A stretch of DNA of 64,000 nt from Anoplolepis gracilipes (GCF_047496725.1 NC_132972.1:97501-161500), one strand, 5' to 3'; counted from the first letter of the stretch, positions 12,812-28,740 are shown. The notes: generated by a model from the letters alone, not told the origin. A program made the numbers and translations.

Positions 12812-12869
12812 ACTGATGTAGGTATTAAAAAATTAAAAAATTAAACAACAAATATTGACAGACAAGATT

Positions 12870-12977
<108 letters not shown>

Positions 12978-13084
12978 CTATGTGTGTACATATATGTATA
13001 TTAGAAATATGTACATACATACATATATTATAATAATGCATTTATTATAATATAAAATTTATAATAATACGCCACGTATTGATT

Positions 13085-13150
13085 TGATTAATAATGTTGA
13101 ATTATTCAAATAAATTTCAACTTTGATGATGTTGTTGATTCAACATTACT
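13085..13150. repeat. imperfect inverted repeat
   Basis: TAATGTTGAATTA near 13090 and TGATTCAACATTA near 13137 form a stem with one mismatch over about 13 bp. Confidence 0.4.
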
Positions 13151-13657
13151 TTTTTCAGTGTACATATTATATAATACTGTAAATTTTTGTTAAGTAAATT
13201 TTTATTAAGAAATTTATTAAGAAATAAATAATTCAACAAATCCATTTTTTAAAACGTTGCTTTAAAACAAATTTATTTTTTCCTGCAAAACTTGGAATAT
13301 TATGTATTGAAACTTTTTTTTGACAATCCACCGAGTTTCAAATTTGAATCGCATCTTCTTATTCATAGCCTCGTGATATTATTCCCTACAATATTAATTA
13401 ATGTTAAGTGAGTTCAATAATATGGAATAAACGAGGGGAATCGTAGATAGATAGCGTATGGAAATAGAGGGGTGAGCAAAACGATGAGAATATGTCACTC
13501 GGACTTTTTATCCGGATTCACCCCAACCTCTTCGTCACCTTTGTATTTCGCAAAGATGACGTCTTAACAATCATGAATATGACATCTTCCTTCTCGAGAG
13601 GGGTCGATCTACGATATCGTGCAAGCCAAATGTTTATGGCTCCCCGATTTTTCATGC

Positions 13658-13729
13658 ATTCACACAGATATACACGTTCCTCTTTTTTCCATTATTCACA
13701 CAGATATACACGTTCCTCTTTTTTCCATT
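13658..13729. repeat. 36-bp tandem duplication
   Basis: Two adjacent copies of a 36-bp unit containing CACAGATATACACGTTCCTC, apparently identical. Because 36 is a multiple of three, an 83-codon ATG frame at 13492-13743 reads through with a repeated 12-residue block. I do not regard that frame as proven coding. Confidence 0.9.
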
Positions 13730-13784
13730 CATATAATCAATGATATTACTGTATTGGTTTCGAAACACCGATGCTCTGGATGGG

Positions 13785-14691
<907 letters not shown>

Positions 14692-14733
<42 letters not shown>
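14692..14733. repeat. (TA)n microsatellite
   Basis: Pure TA run inside a longer AT-only block. Confidence 0.93.
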
Positions 14734-14739
<6 letters not shown>

Positions 14740-14865
14740 ATAAAATTATTATTATATTATTAAAAAATATACTATATACGTGTAAAAATAAAACAATAAA
14801 ATAAAAATTTTGTTTTTTCCAAAGCTTTTCAAAGACTATCTATATCGAATATCTATAGAGCTTTG

Positions 14866-14899
14866 CACACACACACACACACACACACGCGCGCGCACG
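14866..14899. repeat. (CA)n(CG)n tract
   Basis: CA run passing into CGCGCGC, an alternating purine-pyrimidine stretch. An irregular ACACAAATA repeat follows at 14918-14960. Confidence 0.9.
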
Positions 14900-14960
14900 T
14901 TAAATATACTTACCATACACAAATACACAAATACATAAATACACAAATACAAATATACAT

Positions 14961-16369
14961 ACACTAGCTAATAAATAAAGAATGTCGATTTTTGTCATTA
15001 AAAATGCTATTCCAGAAATTGTATATCATAGCGAATGTGGTAGTATTAGATAAATTAAAGCTTTCACAGTTCATCGTTCAGTTGATTTATCATTGTTGTA
15101 GATCTACCTACCGCAATGATTACACAGGTACAAAGTTTACTGGTTAAAGCTATTACGCTGCTGATTTTTCTAAAAAATTCGAAGGAAATGAAATAGAAAA
15201 TACACAGATAAACTGAAGACGGTGGATTAAGAATCTTCTGTTAGAGAGACAAATGTTAACCGCAACAAAAGAATGCTGACTAACACGGAGGCTTTGTGTT
15301 TAATCCTAGCCGATCGAAACTCAGAAAACAGATAATTTACGACATGATGTGAAAGAGTTAAAAACATACTTTGACATACTTTCAAAGTCGGCACAGGACA
15401 TGCTTACCAAATATTGCTAAAAGGATTATGTACACAATGAGACGCCGCAACTGCAAAATTTTCATGCAAACTGCAAACTCTCCTATGACATATCTAACCA
15501 CTGACACACATACACGCATAAACATAAGAAGATTTATGGTTTTAGCTGACAATGTGTGAGTGTTAAAAAACCTAACTCAGTACATAGTTTGAAAAAAAAA
15601 ATGTATTCGCCTACGAATTCGTCTATGAATTTTACACTTATTGTTAAATGTAACATGTATATATTTCGCAGTTGTTTAACATGGTTTTTTTTAAAACGTA
15701 AGTAAAGAAAAAGTCTACATTTAGCGCTTATATATTTATTTTTAAAAGAATATTTTTAAAAGAAAAAAGTTAGCGCACATGATTTATCTTATGATATATT
15801 TGCAAAATGCCAAATTTATGCTTTAGCCGATGCTATACCTATCCATACATATACCGTAAATTAAATAATAATTAAATGGAAAAATAATATTAATTAAATG
15901 AATTAAATTAGATGATATAGTTAAAAGAATTTCAGTTAATTTATTTACATTTATATCTATTTATAAAGTAGAAATAAAGATAAAGCGTAATTAGAAGTAA
16001 AAAAATATTTTATATACTCATTGTCAATCATCATTCAATTGTGTATATATGTCGTTATCCTGGCATTAATGGATTCAGAAAAATCCAAGTATATTTTTGA
16101 TAACACACTATTTCTTGTAAAAATGGTTGTATGTAAAAAAGTAATTAATTATTCTTAAATTATATTTAAAAAAGCTTATTATTCGTATAAAAGATGCAAT
16201 GTAGCAAAAATGTCGAGGCATCAATAATTTTCCAGTTATAAGCAATTGAAAAAGACGAATTTTTCGCAAACCAAACTTTGTAGAATTAAAAGATTAACAC
16301 AATTATATTCTTCAGTTAATTTTAGGTGGAGTTTACTTTACTAAAATTTTTATTTAAGACTTATTGTTA
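14961..16369. other. AT-rich spacer
   Basis: About 1.4 kb without a supported gene, RNA or element. Confidence 0.5.
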
Positions 16370-16504
16370 GTTACAGAGATATATAATAGCAAATTTTGGC
16401 AACTAGCAAGAAGTGATAACTTTTCTCGACATTTTCGCTGAGGAAAAAGTTGCTTCTTTTGGCACGGACAATCACGCTGTGCATTCCGTGCGAATTTTGG
16501 CACC

Positions 16505-16508
<4 letters not shown>
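16370..16508 (-). mobile_element. possible DNA-transposon end fragment (TACAGGGTG type)
   Basis: Read on the minus strand, the segment begins TACAGGGTGCCAAAATT and abuts a TA array. TACAGGGTG-like termini are typical of several insect terminal-inverted-repeat elements, and TA is a common target. The matching other end was not found and no transposase is present, so at most this is a remnant. Confidence 0.3.
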
Positions 16509-16542
<34 letters not shown>

Positions 16543-16550
16543 GTGTGTGT
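16509..16550. repeat. (TA)n(TG)n compound microsatellite
   Basis: About 28 bp of TA followed by a short TATGTGTGTG tail. Confidence 0.85.
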
Positions 16551-17080
16551 AATGTATAGATAATAGTACTTGACGTGAAAGAAAGCGTTAGAGTATTTTC
16601 TAATAGAAATCAAAGCAATAATATGCTTTAGTATTTCCAGAAATTTTGTGTAAAATATAACACATTGTAAAAATTAAAAATATTTTAAGAAAATGTGCGC
16701 ATATATACCAGAAAATTATATATAACTGACAATTATCCCGTCAAAGTTATTTAGGCAATAATTCAAAATATTTACGGCGGATTGAAAAACAGAGTCGCAC
16801 GTAGTTTTTTTCAGATAAGTAAGTAATATCGAAATTGACAAAAGAGAAACGTGTATTGGTGAGATGAAAAGATATTGCAAAGAAATATTTGCAAAGATTT
16901 CTTTAACGACATTGTGTGAAATCACATGCTGCAATATTCAAAAAGAGAAAATAGCGTGGAATGACGTGTCAATTGCGCTTGTGAGATTTTAATAAGAAAA
17001 TTGACAGATGCTAATACCAACCACTATAATTCATTATAACCGCAACACTGATCCACCCTTGTAATATTCGAGCTGTCGTG
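16551..17080. other. AT-rich spacer
   Basis: Nothing recognised. A 72-codon minus frame at 16716-16934 lacks features. Confidence 0.5.
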
Positions 17081-17081
17081 T

Positions 17082-17091
17082 GCGCGCGCGC

Positions 17092-17123
<32 letters not shown>

Positions 17124-17131
17124 AGAGAGAG
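17082..17131. repeat. (CG)(TG)n(AG)n compound microsatellite
   Basis: GCGCGCGCG leads into TG, then AG. Confidence 0.93.
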
Positions 17132-17272
17132 GGAAGAAGAAAGGAAAGAAAAGCAAGGAGAAAAGAAAATATATCTACAAAATTTTTATAGATGGCTATA
17201 TCACAAGTTCATCTCAACCACAGAAAATTACAACAGATTAAACAATTTAAGAAAAAACAAAAAACATTTCGG

Positions 17273-17408
17273 CCCGATTGCACCAACATTATTTTGGATT
17301 TAAGTGAGACTTAAACATGTGTCTATCTTTATCTTTCTTTCTAAATGAATAAAGACATACATATATTTAAGCCTCGCTTAAAACTAAAATAATGTTGATG
17401 CAATCGGG
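17273..17408. mobile_element. palindromic MITE-like element
   Basis: Left arm 17273-17334 starts CCCGATTGCACCAACATTAT. Right arm 17347-17408 ends ATAATGTTGATGCAATCGGG. The 62-bp arms match with about ten mismatches around a 12-bp spacer. Both arms also contain a TTTAAGNNAGNCTTAAA-type inner stem. This is the form expected of a miniature inverted-repeat element or a fold-back element. No clear target-site duplication is seen. Confidence 0.7.
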
Positions 17409-17940
17409 TCTTGGGCAAAAATATTATCACTGCAAAACTGTAACTCCCTTCTTTAGAAGAATTATTTATATGTATCATTATCTTCCTAAAAGTAGAATTG
17501 TAAATCCGGAATTATATATTATACAAATGAATAACATTTATGGCCATGAAATTTGATCTCAATTTTTGAACTAACAATAAGAAATATTCAAAGTACAATA
17601 AATATACGCATATTTCTTTATCTATATTTTATAGAGCAAAATTTTTTGAAGATTGTTTGAAATTTTACTTTTCATTGCAGAGAAACTACAAGATTTCTAT
17701 AAAGTGATTTTGATACTTTCCATTGATATAATACATATAATTGATCGTGAGTTAGAGAGAAGATTACTTCTCAATGTTCATTATATAAAGCTAATGTAAG
17801 CAGTATACATACATATAAGCGGAAGAGAATACAAGATGAGATGTTAAAACTCAGCACAAAATATATTAAGAGAGAATGAGGAAGCTGTGAACTATGATGT
17901 TTGCGAGTGTTGTTATCTGTGTGCAAGCTGCGGTATATTC
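17409..17940. other. AT-rich spacer
   Basis: No gene or element seen. Confidence 0.55.
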
Positions 17941-18300
17941 GCGCCAGAAAGACGAGACCGTCAGACCGAGGATCGAGGACCGAGGACCGAGGGTAAAGCC
18001 TGAGCCCAGCCCATACCGGATATGGATACCTGTCCGCACCGCCTCCGCCAATTGAGACCGACGAATCAGACACAAATCCCCCTGTCGAGGTGCATGAATC
18101 GGGCGGGACTCTCCTCTCTTCTCTTCTCTTCTCGTCTCTTCTTTTCTCTTCTCTTTTCTTCTCTTCTCTTGTCTTCACTCCTCTCCGCTTCTTCCTTGCT
18201 GTATTCTTTGAGTGACAGCGCGACATCGGTCTCCCCTCTCCCCCTCTCTCTCGTTCTACTATCATCACGGCAAAATAAATCAGAACACCTTTCAAGGCTT
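17941..18300. other. GC-rich island with heptamer and TCTTC tracts
   Basis: Contains (GAYCGAG)4 at 17964-17991 and a 60-bp CTCTT/CTTCT pyrimidine tract at 18112-18175. Overlapping open frames of 69-174 codons on both strands are explained by the low stop density and the pyrimidine tract, so none is called coding. Confidence 0.6.
17964..17991. repeat. heptamer array (GAYCGAG)4
   Basis: GACCGAG, GATCGAG, GACCGAG, GACCGAG in tandem. Confidence 0.93.
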
Positions 18301-18912
18301 TCTGCAGATAGATCTATCAAGCAGACAACTCTAGAATGAGAATACGCATAATATCAAATGTAGCGTATTGAAAAGTTGTTCTTTTAATATCTTTCGCATT
18401 AGTAGAACAACATTGGGTTTTCCATGAATTTTCATCGATTATGTATACATTATACATGTACATTATATAGAGAAATTAAGGCTGTTAAAACAACGAATTA
18501 AAAAGTTGTTTTTATTTGTCTGCAATGAAAATAAAACTGTTTTAGGACACTTAAAATTTAAATTACAATTTAAATACAAGGAACGGGATATTTTAAATAT
18601 GGGAAGAAGGGTACATTATACGTATATTGATGGCGTTATTTTAATATCTTATTCGGTTAAGTTTAATGGTTTTTCGTAAAGCTATTTTATGTTCGTAAAA
18701 CTTGTTTATTATATACATATAAAGTAACAGTTTTTAATTATTTTTATTGTAAATACTTTTTTAAAAGCTTTCTTAACAATGTCGTTATAAAAAAATAAAA
18801 TAGAACACATGCAATGATGTGAAAACTCTACATGATTTTTTTAGCAATTACTTGCAATAGTAGAGAGAAGTGATTAACCCTATAATATGTGCAAATGTGA
18901 TATTGCACTTTA
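18301..18912. other. AT-rich spacer
   Basis: No gene or element recognised. Confidence 0.55.
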
Positions 18913-18981
18913 ATATGTGTGAAACTATTACAGTTGCATATATCGTCTACAGATACTTATATAGCCTGTATAAATTCAATG

Positions 18982-19025
<44 letters not shown>

Positions 19026-19095
19026 TATATATATTTATACAGGCTATATTAGTATCTGTAGATGATATATGCAACTGCAATAGTTTCACACATAT
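18913..19095. repeat. 183-bp near-perfect palindrome with (TA)n core
   Basis: Arms 18913-18975 and 19033-19095 are reverse complements over 63 bp with three mismatches. They start ATATGTGTGAAACTATTACA and end with GCCTGTATAAAT. The 57-bp centre is mostly TA. The high arm identity suggests a young fold-back or MITE insertion, or active arm homogenisation. Confidence 0.9.
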
Positions 19096-20570
<1,475 letters not shown>

Positions 20571-20775
20571 TTTAGCTCAAGTGTCCGTGGAATCCGCCAA
20601 AGACGTGATGAGAATCTGACGCTGTAAAGGTATACCTAGTACGTAAGTTGCACGACACATTCAAACAGTTTTTGTGACAATCGACGCAAAAGGGAGGAGC
20701 CGTATGCCACCGGGTGAGGGAAGAGAATCGGGAGAAGTGGGAGGAAAAACAAGAGGGAAAGAGGGGAGTGAGAGT

Positions 20776-20815
<40 letters not shown>

Positions 20816-20990
20816 GGGGGGCGCTCTTATTTGACCCCGGGCTTATTGCGCGAGTTAGCGGACCGCCGCGATCAGTTGGGGTCACGCAAGTCACCACCCT
20901 AATTCGTCTAATAGGGACAAATATCATAATTGCTGCCTCTTCTTCGCTAAGCATCCAAATAGATTGATGCTCTCTTGCTGGCTCACGATA
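20571..20990. other. GC-rich island with GA tract
   Basis: Includes a purine-rich segment 20695-20815 with (GA)n at about 20777-20813. A 116-codon minus frame and 97- and 62-codon plus frames overlap the GA tract, and none is convincing. A possible regulatory island. Confidence 0.5.
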
Positions 20991-21509
20991 CTGCGATGCA
21001 CCAAAGCTCAAGGTATTAATTAATCATAACATTTGCTGTAGAGTGACTGACAAGAAAAGAGATTGAAAATTTTTTATTATATACATATTTAAAATACCGT
21101 AAAGTTTTTTTAAATATATGTAACATATGTAATATTAAATATATTTAAAAAATTTTTAACTATTTTAAATATATATATATATACGTATAATGAAAATAAA
21201 TTTTATATTATAAATGGAACTAATATATTAATGAGAGTATGAAGTAAAATGGATAAAAGTTGACGCGTAAAAATATTACTTGAAAATTGGAAAATTAAGA
21301 TAACTTTTAGCAAAAATTTTTGCAAAAATGAGATTTTCATGTGAATGTTACAGAAATCTTTTTGTTTGTTTGGTTAGCTTGATTTGTTTACTTATCACAA
21401 ATTACTATCATGGACTTGATCGTTTATATGCCAAATCAATGCCTTGTATCATATCTCTCAAGTTTGAAAATTCTTTTCCTGTAATTTTCATATATAATAT
21501 TAATATAAA

Positions 21510-21542
21510 CTGTGTGTGTGTGTAGTGCGTGTGTTGTGTGCG

Positions 21543-21575
<33 letters not shown>

Positions 21576-21593
21576 GTGCGTGTGTGTGTGTGT
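21510..21593. repeat. (TG)n/(CGTG)n array
   Basis: TG runs interspersed with GCGTGCGTGC, alternating purine-pyrimidine throughout. Confidence 0.93.
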
Positions 21594-22564
21594 AATCTTT
21601 TTTGATAATATTGCTATATATGTATACATTATTTCACTAAATATATCTACTATATACGCTTGTGGGTTTTTACATTTTTTATTTTTGTGTTTTTATCTTT
21701 ATTGGTGCTCTTATATATAATGCGATTATAGGAAAATTTAATTAAGATATAAACCAACACATTTCTTGCGATCTTATCTATCAACATAATCTAATATTCT
21801 GCTATCAAGGAATATAAGTTATTATAAGTATATGATAAATATTATTTGCGGATATAATTTGTAATCTTTTTATGACACATAAATATGTCTGTGTATAAAA
21901 ATGTCAGTCTTGAAAAAGAAAAAGAGATAATGTGTATATATTGAAAAATGTTAATTTTTATAAATAAATAAAAAATATATTTGTTTAAAACTCGATATCG
22001 TTTTAGATTTTTACATTCATACTTTGTGTTTCTGTAGCTTTCAGCAAATATATCAATTTCGATGTCAGTTTCTTAGAATTTAATTTTTGTTCACAAGTTT
22101 GAAACAATAGCATATAAACTGTATAGAATCCAATGGGGAACAGTCTTTATTAATAAATATTTATTTATATAAATTTTTATTTCAAACTATTAATTAGGTG
22201 TCAACATAAAAAAAAAAAACGACTATTTGATACTGTTCTATAAATTCCTTTATAAAGGTATTTTATCATTGAATAAAATATAGAAATTTTTAGAAATATG
22301 TATGTTGACATGGTTTAGCAAGTCTACTATTTTATCTAGTTCTTTATATAATATTCGTAAAGCTAAAATATATAGAGTAAACGCCAAACGTTTCATGCAG
22401 TCAGACTTTGATCTAATAGGAAGCTTAATTCTGAATAAAAAATTTCTTCATAAACATGAGTTCAAAAATACTCCCTTAAAAAGTTAGCACCGAAAAACCT
22501 TTAAAATCAGATTTTTTTTTATACATTCCTATCACATCATAAAAGGTCTGACTGGAACGTCAGT

Positions 22565-22566
<2 letters not shown>
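21594..22566. other. AT-rich spacer
   Basis: About 1 kb with no supported feature. Confidence 0.55.

Positions 22567-22609
<43 letters not shown>
22567..22609. repeat. (TC)n microsatellite
   Basis: Pure TC run of about 43 bp. Confidence 0.97.
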
Positions 22610-22612
<3 letters not shown>

Positions 22613-22639
22613 AAAATGAAAAATGTTTTATTCCACGCA

Positions 22640-22860
22640 ACTTTCTCGAGGGAGCATTTTTAGGTGATTCACGAAATAATATCGCGATTGTGAATCGAGT
22701 GAACCTGGCGTGGGCGAACGCAGTGCAGATATCCACTTGACCCGCGCCTCAACGGTATATTTATCCATCTAACTAAGGTCTGCGGTGTCAACACGAGTCA
22801 ACAGTGGTCAATAAGCGATCAAGTGGTCCCCCGCGGCCCACGCTAATCATCATATACTTA
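22640..22860. other. GC-rich island with imperfect inverted repeat
   Basis: GCGTGGGC at about 22709 with CCACTTGAC at 22732 is mirrored by ATCAAGTGG at about 22819 and GCCCACGC at 22838, giving an interrupted stem. No coding frame is supported. A candidate regulatory segment. Confidence 0.4.
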
Positions 22861-24372
22861 TATGACATTTCTTTGTTACAAAAATCACAGTCGAATAGTA
22901 ATTAAGACTGCGGAAAATCTTTAGGATAAAGTCGAAGATATTCTTTCTATTTGCACACACAACTCTTCGGGATTTTAATATTAATCGGAAACTGTGATTA
23001 TTCACATTGGGAGAATTGATGACACGTGTATCACGTATAAATGTAAATGTGACTGCTACTTATTTTAGGTTGATTGAATATCATTGAGTACAGTACGTGC
23101 AAAGAGAGAGATAAAAATACGATTTTATCTGTTTTATATTTATAAATCAACAGAGATTGAACATATATGATATAATATGAATGATTTTTAAAACCTATAA
23201 TACAGGCATGTGTGTATTGAAGCTAAAATTATTTCTCATTGGTGCTCGGACATATAATGCATGCGAAAATGATTGTTTCGCAAAGATATTACATGGCAAG
23301 AAATTAGTGCATTAGTGCAACGATCATTAGTGCAGGCAAATCCGCTTATCGTCCGCTTGTATGTATACGCTTGCTATATACGCAGCTTGAACCAGATGAC
23401 TTAACCTCGCGGCACAGTGTCAACGGTTCATATTAATTCAGTCGAATTAATCGTCAGTGTCGTCGTAAGGCGCAACCCTGCTTCGCAGCACAGATTTATT
23501 GAATCAACTGGTCGAATAGTTTATCAGTTATGTCATCGAGCTCTTCCATTTTGATAATATCGCTTTGTTAGAAATTCCCGACTAGTCTTTTTTGAGTACA
23601 TACATCCAAATTACAACACTGTAACTGTCTATATAGCTTTTTTTTTTAGAGATAAGAGAGATATATTGAAATATTTATCAAGTATCAAATAAATATCTAA
23701 TATCGTTCACTTTATTTTATACATAATGTTTCAAGTTTTTTTTTTTTTTTTTTCAATTACATGCACAATAATTATACAAATATTTATTTGTCTTTTTATT
23801 TGAAAAGTTTATTTTCTCGAACTTGTGCGTGCGCGCGTTTATTGGGGTACTATAAAAGATCGTATTTGTATTTACCAACAATAAGATATACATATACGTA
23901 CACACGTATATAGCGAAAATACATACATATATTGTAGATAAAGATTCTACTTAGGAGGGCGACTTATCCGAGTCTTAGTGTATGTACATAATGTAAATAC
24001 AACAACGGATATCGGTAAACCGCACCGTAATAGGCCATAATTCCTCGTGTTTTGCATAAGCGATCAGAGGGGCAAATGCACATCAGGTTTTATGAAGAGT
24101 GATTGAGGGGGGAGGGGGCGAAAGAGGAGGCTTGACTATCGTGCAAAAGAAGAGACTCGAATTGCAGCTGCCAAGTCCCACGATCCCATCGCCAATTCAT
24201 CAATGATTCATCCAGCTAAGAACACTCGGCGTGGCGATCGTCACGAAACTATAACTCGCTAGAACATGTCAGTGACAGTTTTTCTCAGAGATCGCCGTGA
24301 AAGGTAAAGGAACTCGTCACGACAACCTCGACTCTCGCGATGACTTTCAAGCTCGAATAATCGCTGGTATAA
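22861..24372. other. spacer with moderate-GC patches
   Basis: 23260-23530 and 24000-24360 are moderately GC-rich. The motif ATTAGTGCA occurs three times at 23305-23335. A run of 17 T lies near 23738. No gene recognised. Confidence 0.45.
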
Positions 24373-25090
<718 letters not shown>

Positions 25091-25452
25091 TGAAACTTGA
25101 AATGCAGCGCAACGTTTGGAATTTCGTGATCGACGAGCCTTAAACTAAACAGATTAACTGGTCGGCGTATCGTCCTGCACAGCGATTTCTCTTCGGACAG
25201 CCGAAAATCAACGACGACAACAGTGGAGGACGAGCCTGAACGCAATGTGGGGGACAGGGCTGCTAAGCCGAGACCTATTTGGTTAAGAAGCTAATCTCTC
25301 ACGGCCTCTCTTTTTCCCTCGTTTTACCTTGCCGACTGCCTAACCACGGAATGCGTGTACATGCGTCGTGACGCAGGACGTCGGCGAGATTCTCACATGA
25401 CAGCTCAACCTGGACCGGATTCTCCTTCTCTCGCGCGTAGGAGACACGCACG

Positions 25453-25483
<31 letters not shown>

Positions 25484-25640
25484 GTTCTTCTTAGTTCATT
25501 TTGCCGAGTGGTTCCTTTAACTCGACATAGGAAGGCAGATCAGTGCTCATCCTACCGCGATAATCCCATTCAGTACATCCGGAGCTTGATTATCAACGAG
25601 TTTGCTCGACAGTTGTCCGCATAGCTGCAGTTGCCAGTCT
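25091..25640. other. GC-rich island
   Basis: CpG-containing block with a (CT)n run at 25458-25483. An 89-codon plus frame (25355-25624) spans the CT run and is not convincing. Confidence 0.45.
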
Positions 25641-27570
25641 CAAGTCTGTGGAGAATCCCTTCACCTGCAAAATCAGAAATTGATCGCATTATAAAAGTGG
25701 AGGAATTGTGGGATTTAAGAAAAGACTTGTGAGAAGTGATCCGGCACAAATCATTTTCTCTTAAATACGCATTAATGACAGATTATTGTTTCTAACAATA
25801 AATAAGAATTATGTTTTAACAATTACAATCCATCCGCGAATCGCTATATTTATTTCCGAATCATATAAAGTTATCGTAAAGTATTTTTTGTGATAAAATG
25901 TGATAACGATAATAAAACGATGCGTGTATCTACGTTTGCAACGTTATATTTAAATACAACGAATATTCCCACAAGGATACAAAGATTTAAATCGCGACAG
26001 TCGAGCAAAATTCCTGTCTCCGATTCAATTTCCAATTACATCTGCCGGTTACCGTTTACCGTTCTCTCATTCTCATATTAGCAGATTATCGATATCCGGA
26101 AAACAGCTTCTCTCGTCCGTACCAACTTCCAATCGATGAAAGATGCCCTATCTTGAAGCCGCATCTTAATACTCGAATCCGGCGTGTTTTCAATAGTCGA
26201 GCGAAACGCAATGTAAATACCCGGTAGTCTCGCGGCAACTCGCTCGCTTTTTCCTACACTTTTCAGCTTTCCTCAGTTCGATCTATGAGAGAGGGATGGA
26301 ATGGATATACTCCACTCGATATATCAATGCCATGAATGCGACAATCCAAATATTTGCCAGTAAGATTAGCCACCCTCTGCCGAGCCCCCATCGTTTCCTG
26401 TCACTATTTTTTTTTTCTACCTTGGTAACGTTTCCCTGGCCCTGGCTTCTTCGGCATCTGTTCTACCACCGCACGCACACTCTCGCGATACTCACATATG
26501 CGTAAACTTATGGATGTAACTGTTAATAAAGTCAACACTAGGTTTTTTTTTTTTTTTTTTTTTTTTGTTATCGCGTGCTTTACTCGGTAATCTTTTTTTC
26601 ACACATAAATACAATCTGACGACGTATCTGATTTGTTAAACTTCAATGGCACTGTCGATTTGTACATACGTTTAATATAATTTTTCATAGAATAAAAATT
26701 TTTTATAGAAGATTTCTATGTTAATAGTTTATTAATCGATACAAAATCTTAATGTTTATTTATTTTCGATTTGCAGTCTTCTCGATAACATTGATGAAAT
26801 TATTTATCGATATTAATGCGACAAAAATAATAAACGACTTGATGTAATATGTTTTGTAATTTAAGTCTCGTAATGTAAAAAAGAAAATTATAGAGAGAGA
26901 TTACGCGATTTATATTTATATAATAAATATATTTTTTCAGGTTAAACATGTATGATACATATGTATGCAGTATTATAATTTACGTATCCTATTCAATATG
27001 TAGTATATAATATTTCGTATGTATTCAGATATATAAAAATATACGATATCTATCACACACTTACACCGTTTCGATCAAACTCTTTTCCGATTAGTGGGAT
27101 AATGGTCACGTTAATCTAAAGGGGCAATCTTATTGCGCGTGAAAGCCGACCCATGGCCAGGTGGTTTTTCGATGATGCGTCTTCAAAAGGAATTCCGAAT
27201 GATCCTTGGTTGATCCTTGGCGATCAACGGGTAAAACGATTTACACGAGAGAGCAGCTCAAAAGCACGGAAAATGCGGTTCTGTATTTTTCGGTGGTTGA
27301 AAAGGATTGTCATGCAGTGTTCGTTGTAAAACTTTTTGCCCGCGATGTGTCACCATCTTACAAAGACTGCAGATTTTTAACGGATCGTCTACACCGTCTG
27401 CAGAAGGTATACCAAGTTAATAATAAAAAAAATAATAATAAAATAAAAAATAACATTTGAGAATAATAACTGTTTGCATATATTATTATATATTTTAATA
27501 TAAATTTGTATATTAAAAAATAGTTTCTTTCTTTGCGTTTTTATAAAATAAAATTTATATGAAAATTGAT
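25641..27570. other. AT-rich spacer with poly-T tract
   Basis: About 1.9 kb. Holds a run of 24 T at 26543-26566 that could be the reverse of a retroposon poly-A tail, although no body is recognisable beside it. An 84-codon plus frame at 27206-27460 starts with TTG and ends in AAT codons. Confidence 0.4.
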
Positions 27571-27571
27571 T

Positions 27572-27630
27572 AACACACACACACGCGCGCGCGCGCACCA
27601 TACACACACACGAACGCACGCACGCACGAA

Positions 27631-27665
<35 letters not shown>
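27572..27665. repeat. (CA)(CG)(ACGC)n compound array
   Basis: CACACGCGCGCG, then a tetranucleotide ACGC array with occasional ACGA units. Confidence 0.95.
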
Positions 27666-27666
<1 letters not shown>

Positions 27667-28320
27667 TACTATATTGCAGCGATTTATTTAAAATCTCTCA
27701 TAGAGATATATATTGATAAAACTTTTAATATATAAATAATTTAATATCTTCATAATGCAATATTAATTGAATGCAGTAACAATATTCACAAATAAAAATA
27801 CTTGCAATTTATACAATGCATAGCTAAAGCTGTTAATTAAAAAAATTCTTTAGTCAGACAAAAGGTTTAATTATTTTATGTTGTAAAATTACTTAATTAA
27901 ATTTTCTTATTTATTTAACGAATTAACTCTGAAAGATATTATTCTAATTGTAAGATTTATTTTGAATCGATTGTTCGTTTAAAAAATTTGTCAAGTTAAC
28001 ATTTCTCTAGATATTTGTCTGTCTGATGTCGAAGTAAATGCACGTATCGTCTGTATGGCATATATGTATGTATATCAACAGCTGCTGCTGTTTGTTGGTT
28101 TATGCGAGGGATTATTCGAAAATAGATCGCAGGAAGGTTACACAGTGTAACGCAACGCCAACCGTAATCCGTATTAATGATTGTACATAAGTATATATTT
28201 TGTGGAATATATGACGGTCATTGTGTGTATTTGCTAGATACTTCCGCATTATATATTTACTTGGAAAGAAAAATTTGTGAACGTAAGCTACGTCAATGTA
28301 TATGTACATATTTAATGAGT
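27666..28320. other. AT-rich spacer
   Basis: Contains a small GCTGCTGCTG patch with a CAGCTG E-box at about 28080. No gene. Confidence 0.5.
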
Positions 28321-28326
28321 TTCTTT

Positions 28327-28387
28327 TCTAGCACAATATTTTTAAATGGTATCTCTCATATATACCATTTAAAAATATTTTGCTAGA
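28327..28387. repeat. 25-bp inverted repeat (hairpin)
   Basis: TCTAGCACAATATTTTTAAA plus TGGTA at 28327-28351 pairs with 28363-28387 with one mismatch around an 11-nt loop. Stem and loop size are close to a short pre-microRNA, but the stem is unusually perfect and AT-rich. Confidence 0.8.
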
Positions 28388-28579
28388 ATGTACATATACA
28401 TACACTGATATACATATATGTTACTTTTAATTTAATTTAATATACATATAATTTCACCCATAGGTATTAACAATTTTTAATGTTTTTATACAATATTGTA
28501 TATTCTCAACCTTTTTATTATAAGTACAACTTGTGTCTGTAATTATGAATTATTTATCTAACAAGTTGCATGCATTGCT

Positions 28580-28740
<161 letters not shown>

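Noticed and set aside
18022..18339. 105-codon plus frame in pyrimidine-rich island
   Set aside because: Its middle is a translation of a CTCTT tract, and the antisense frame is longer.
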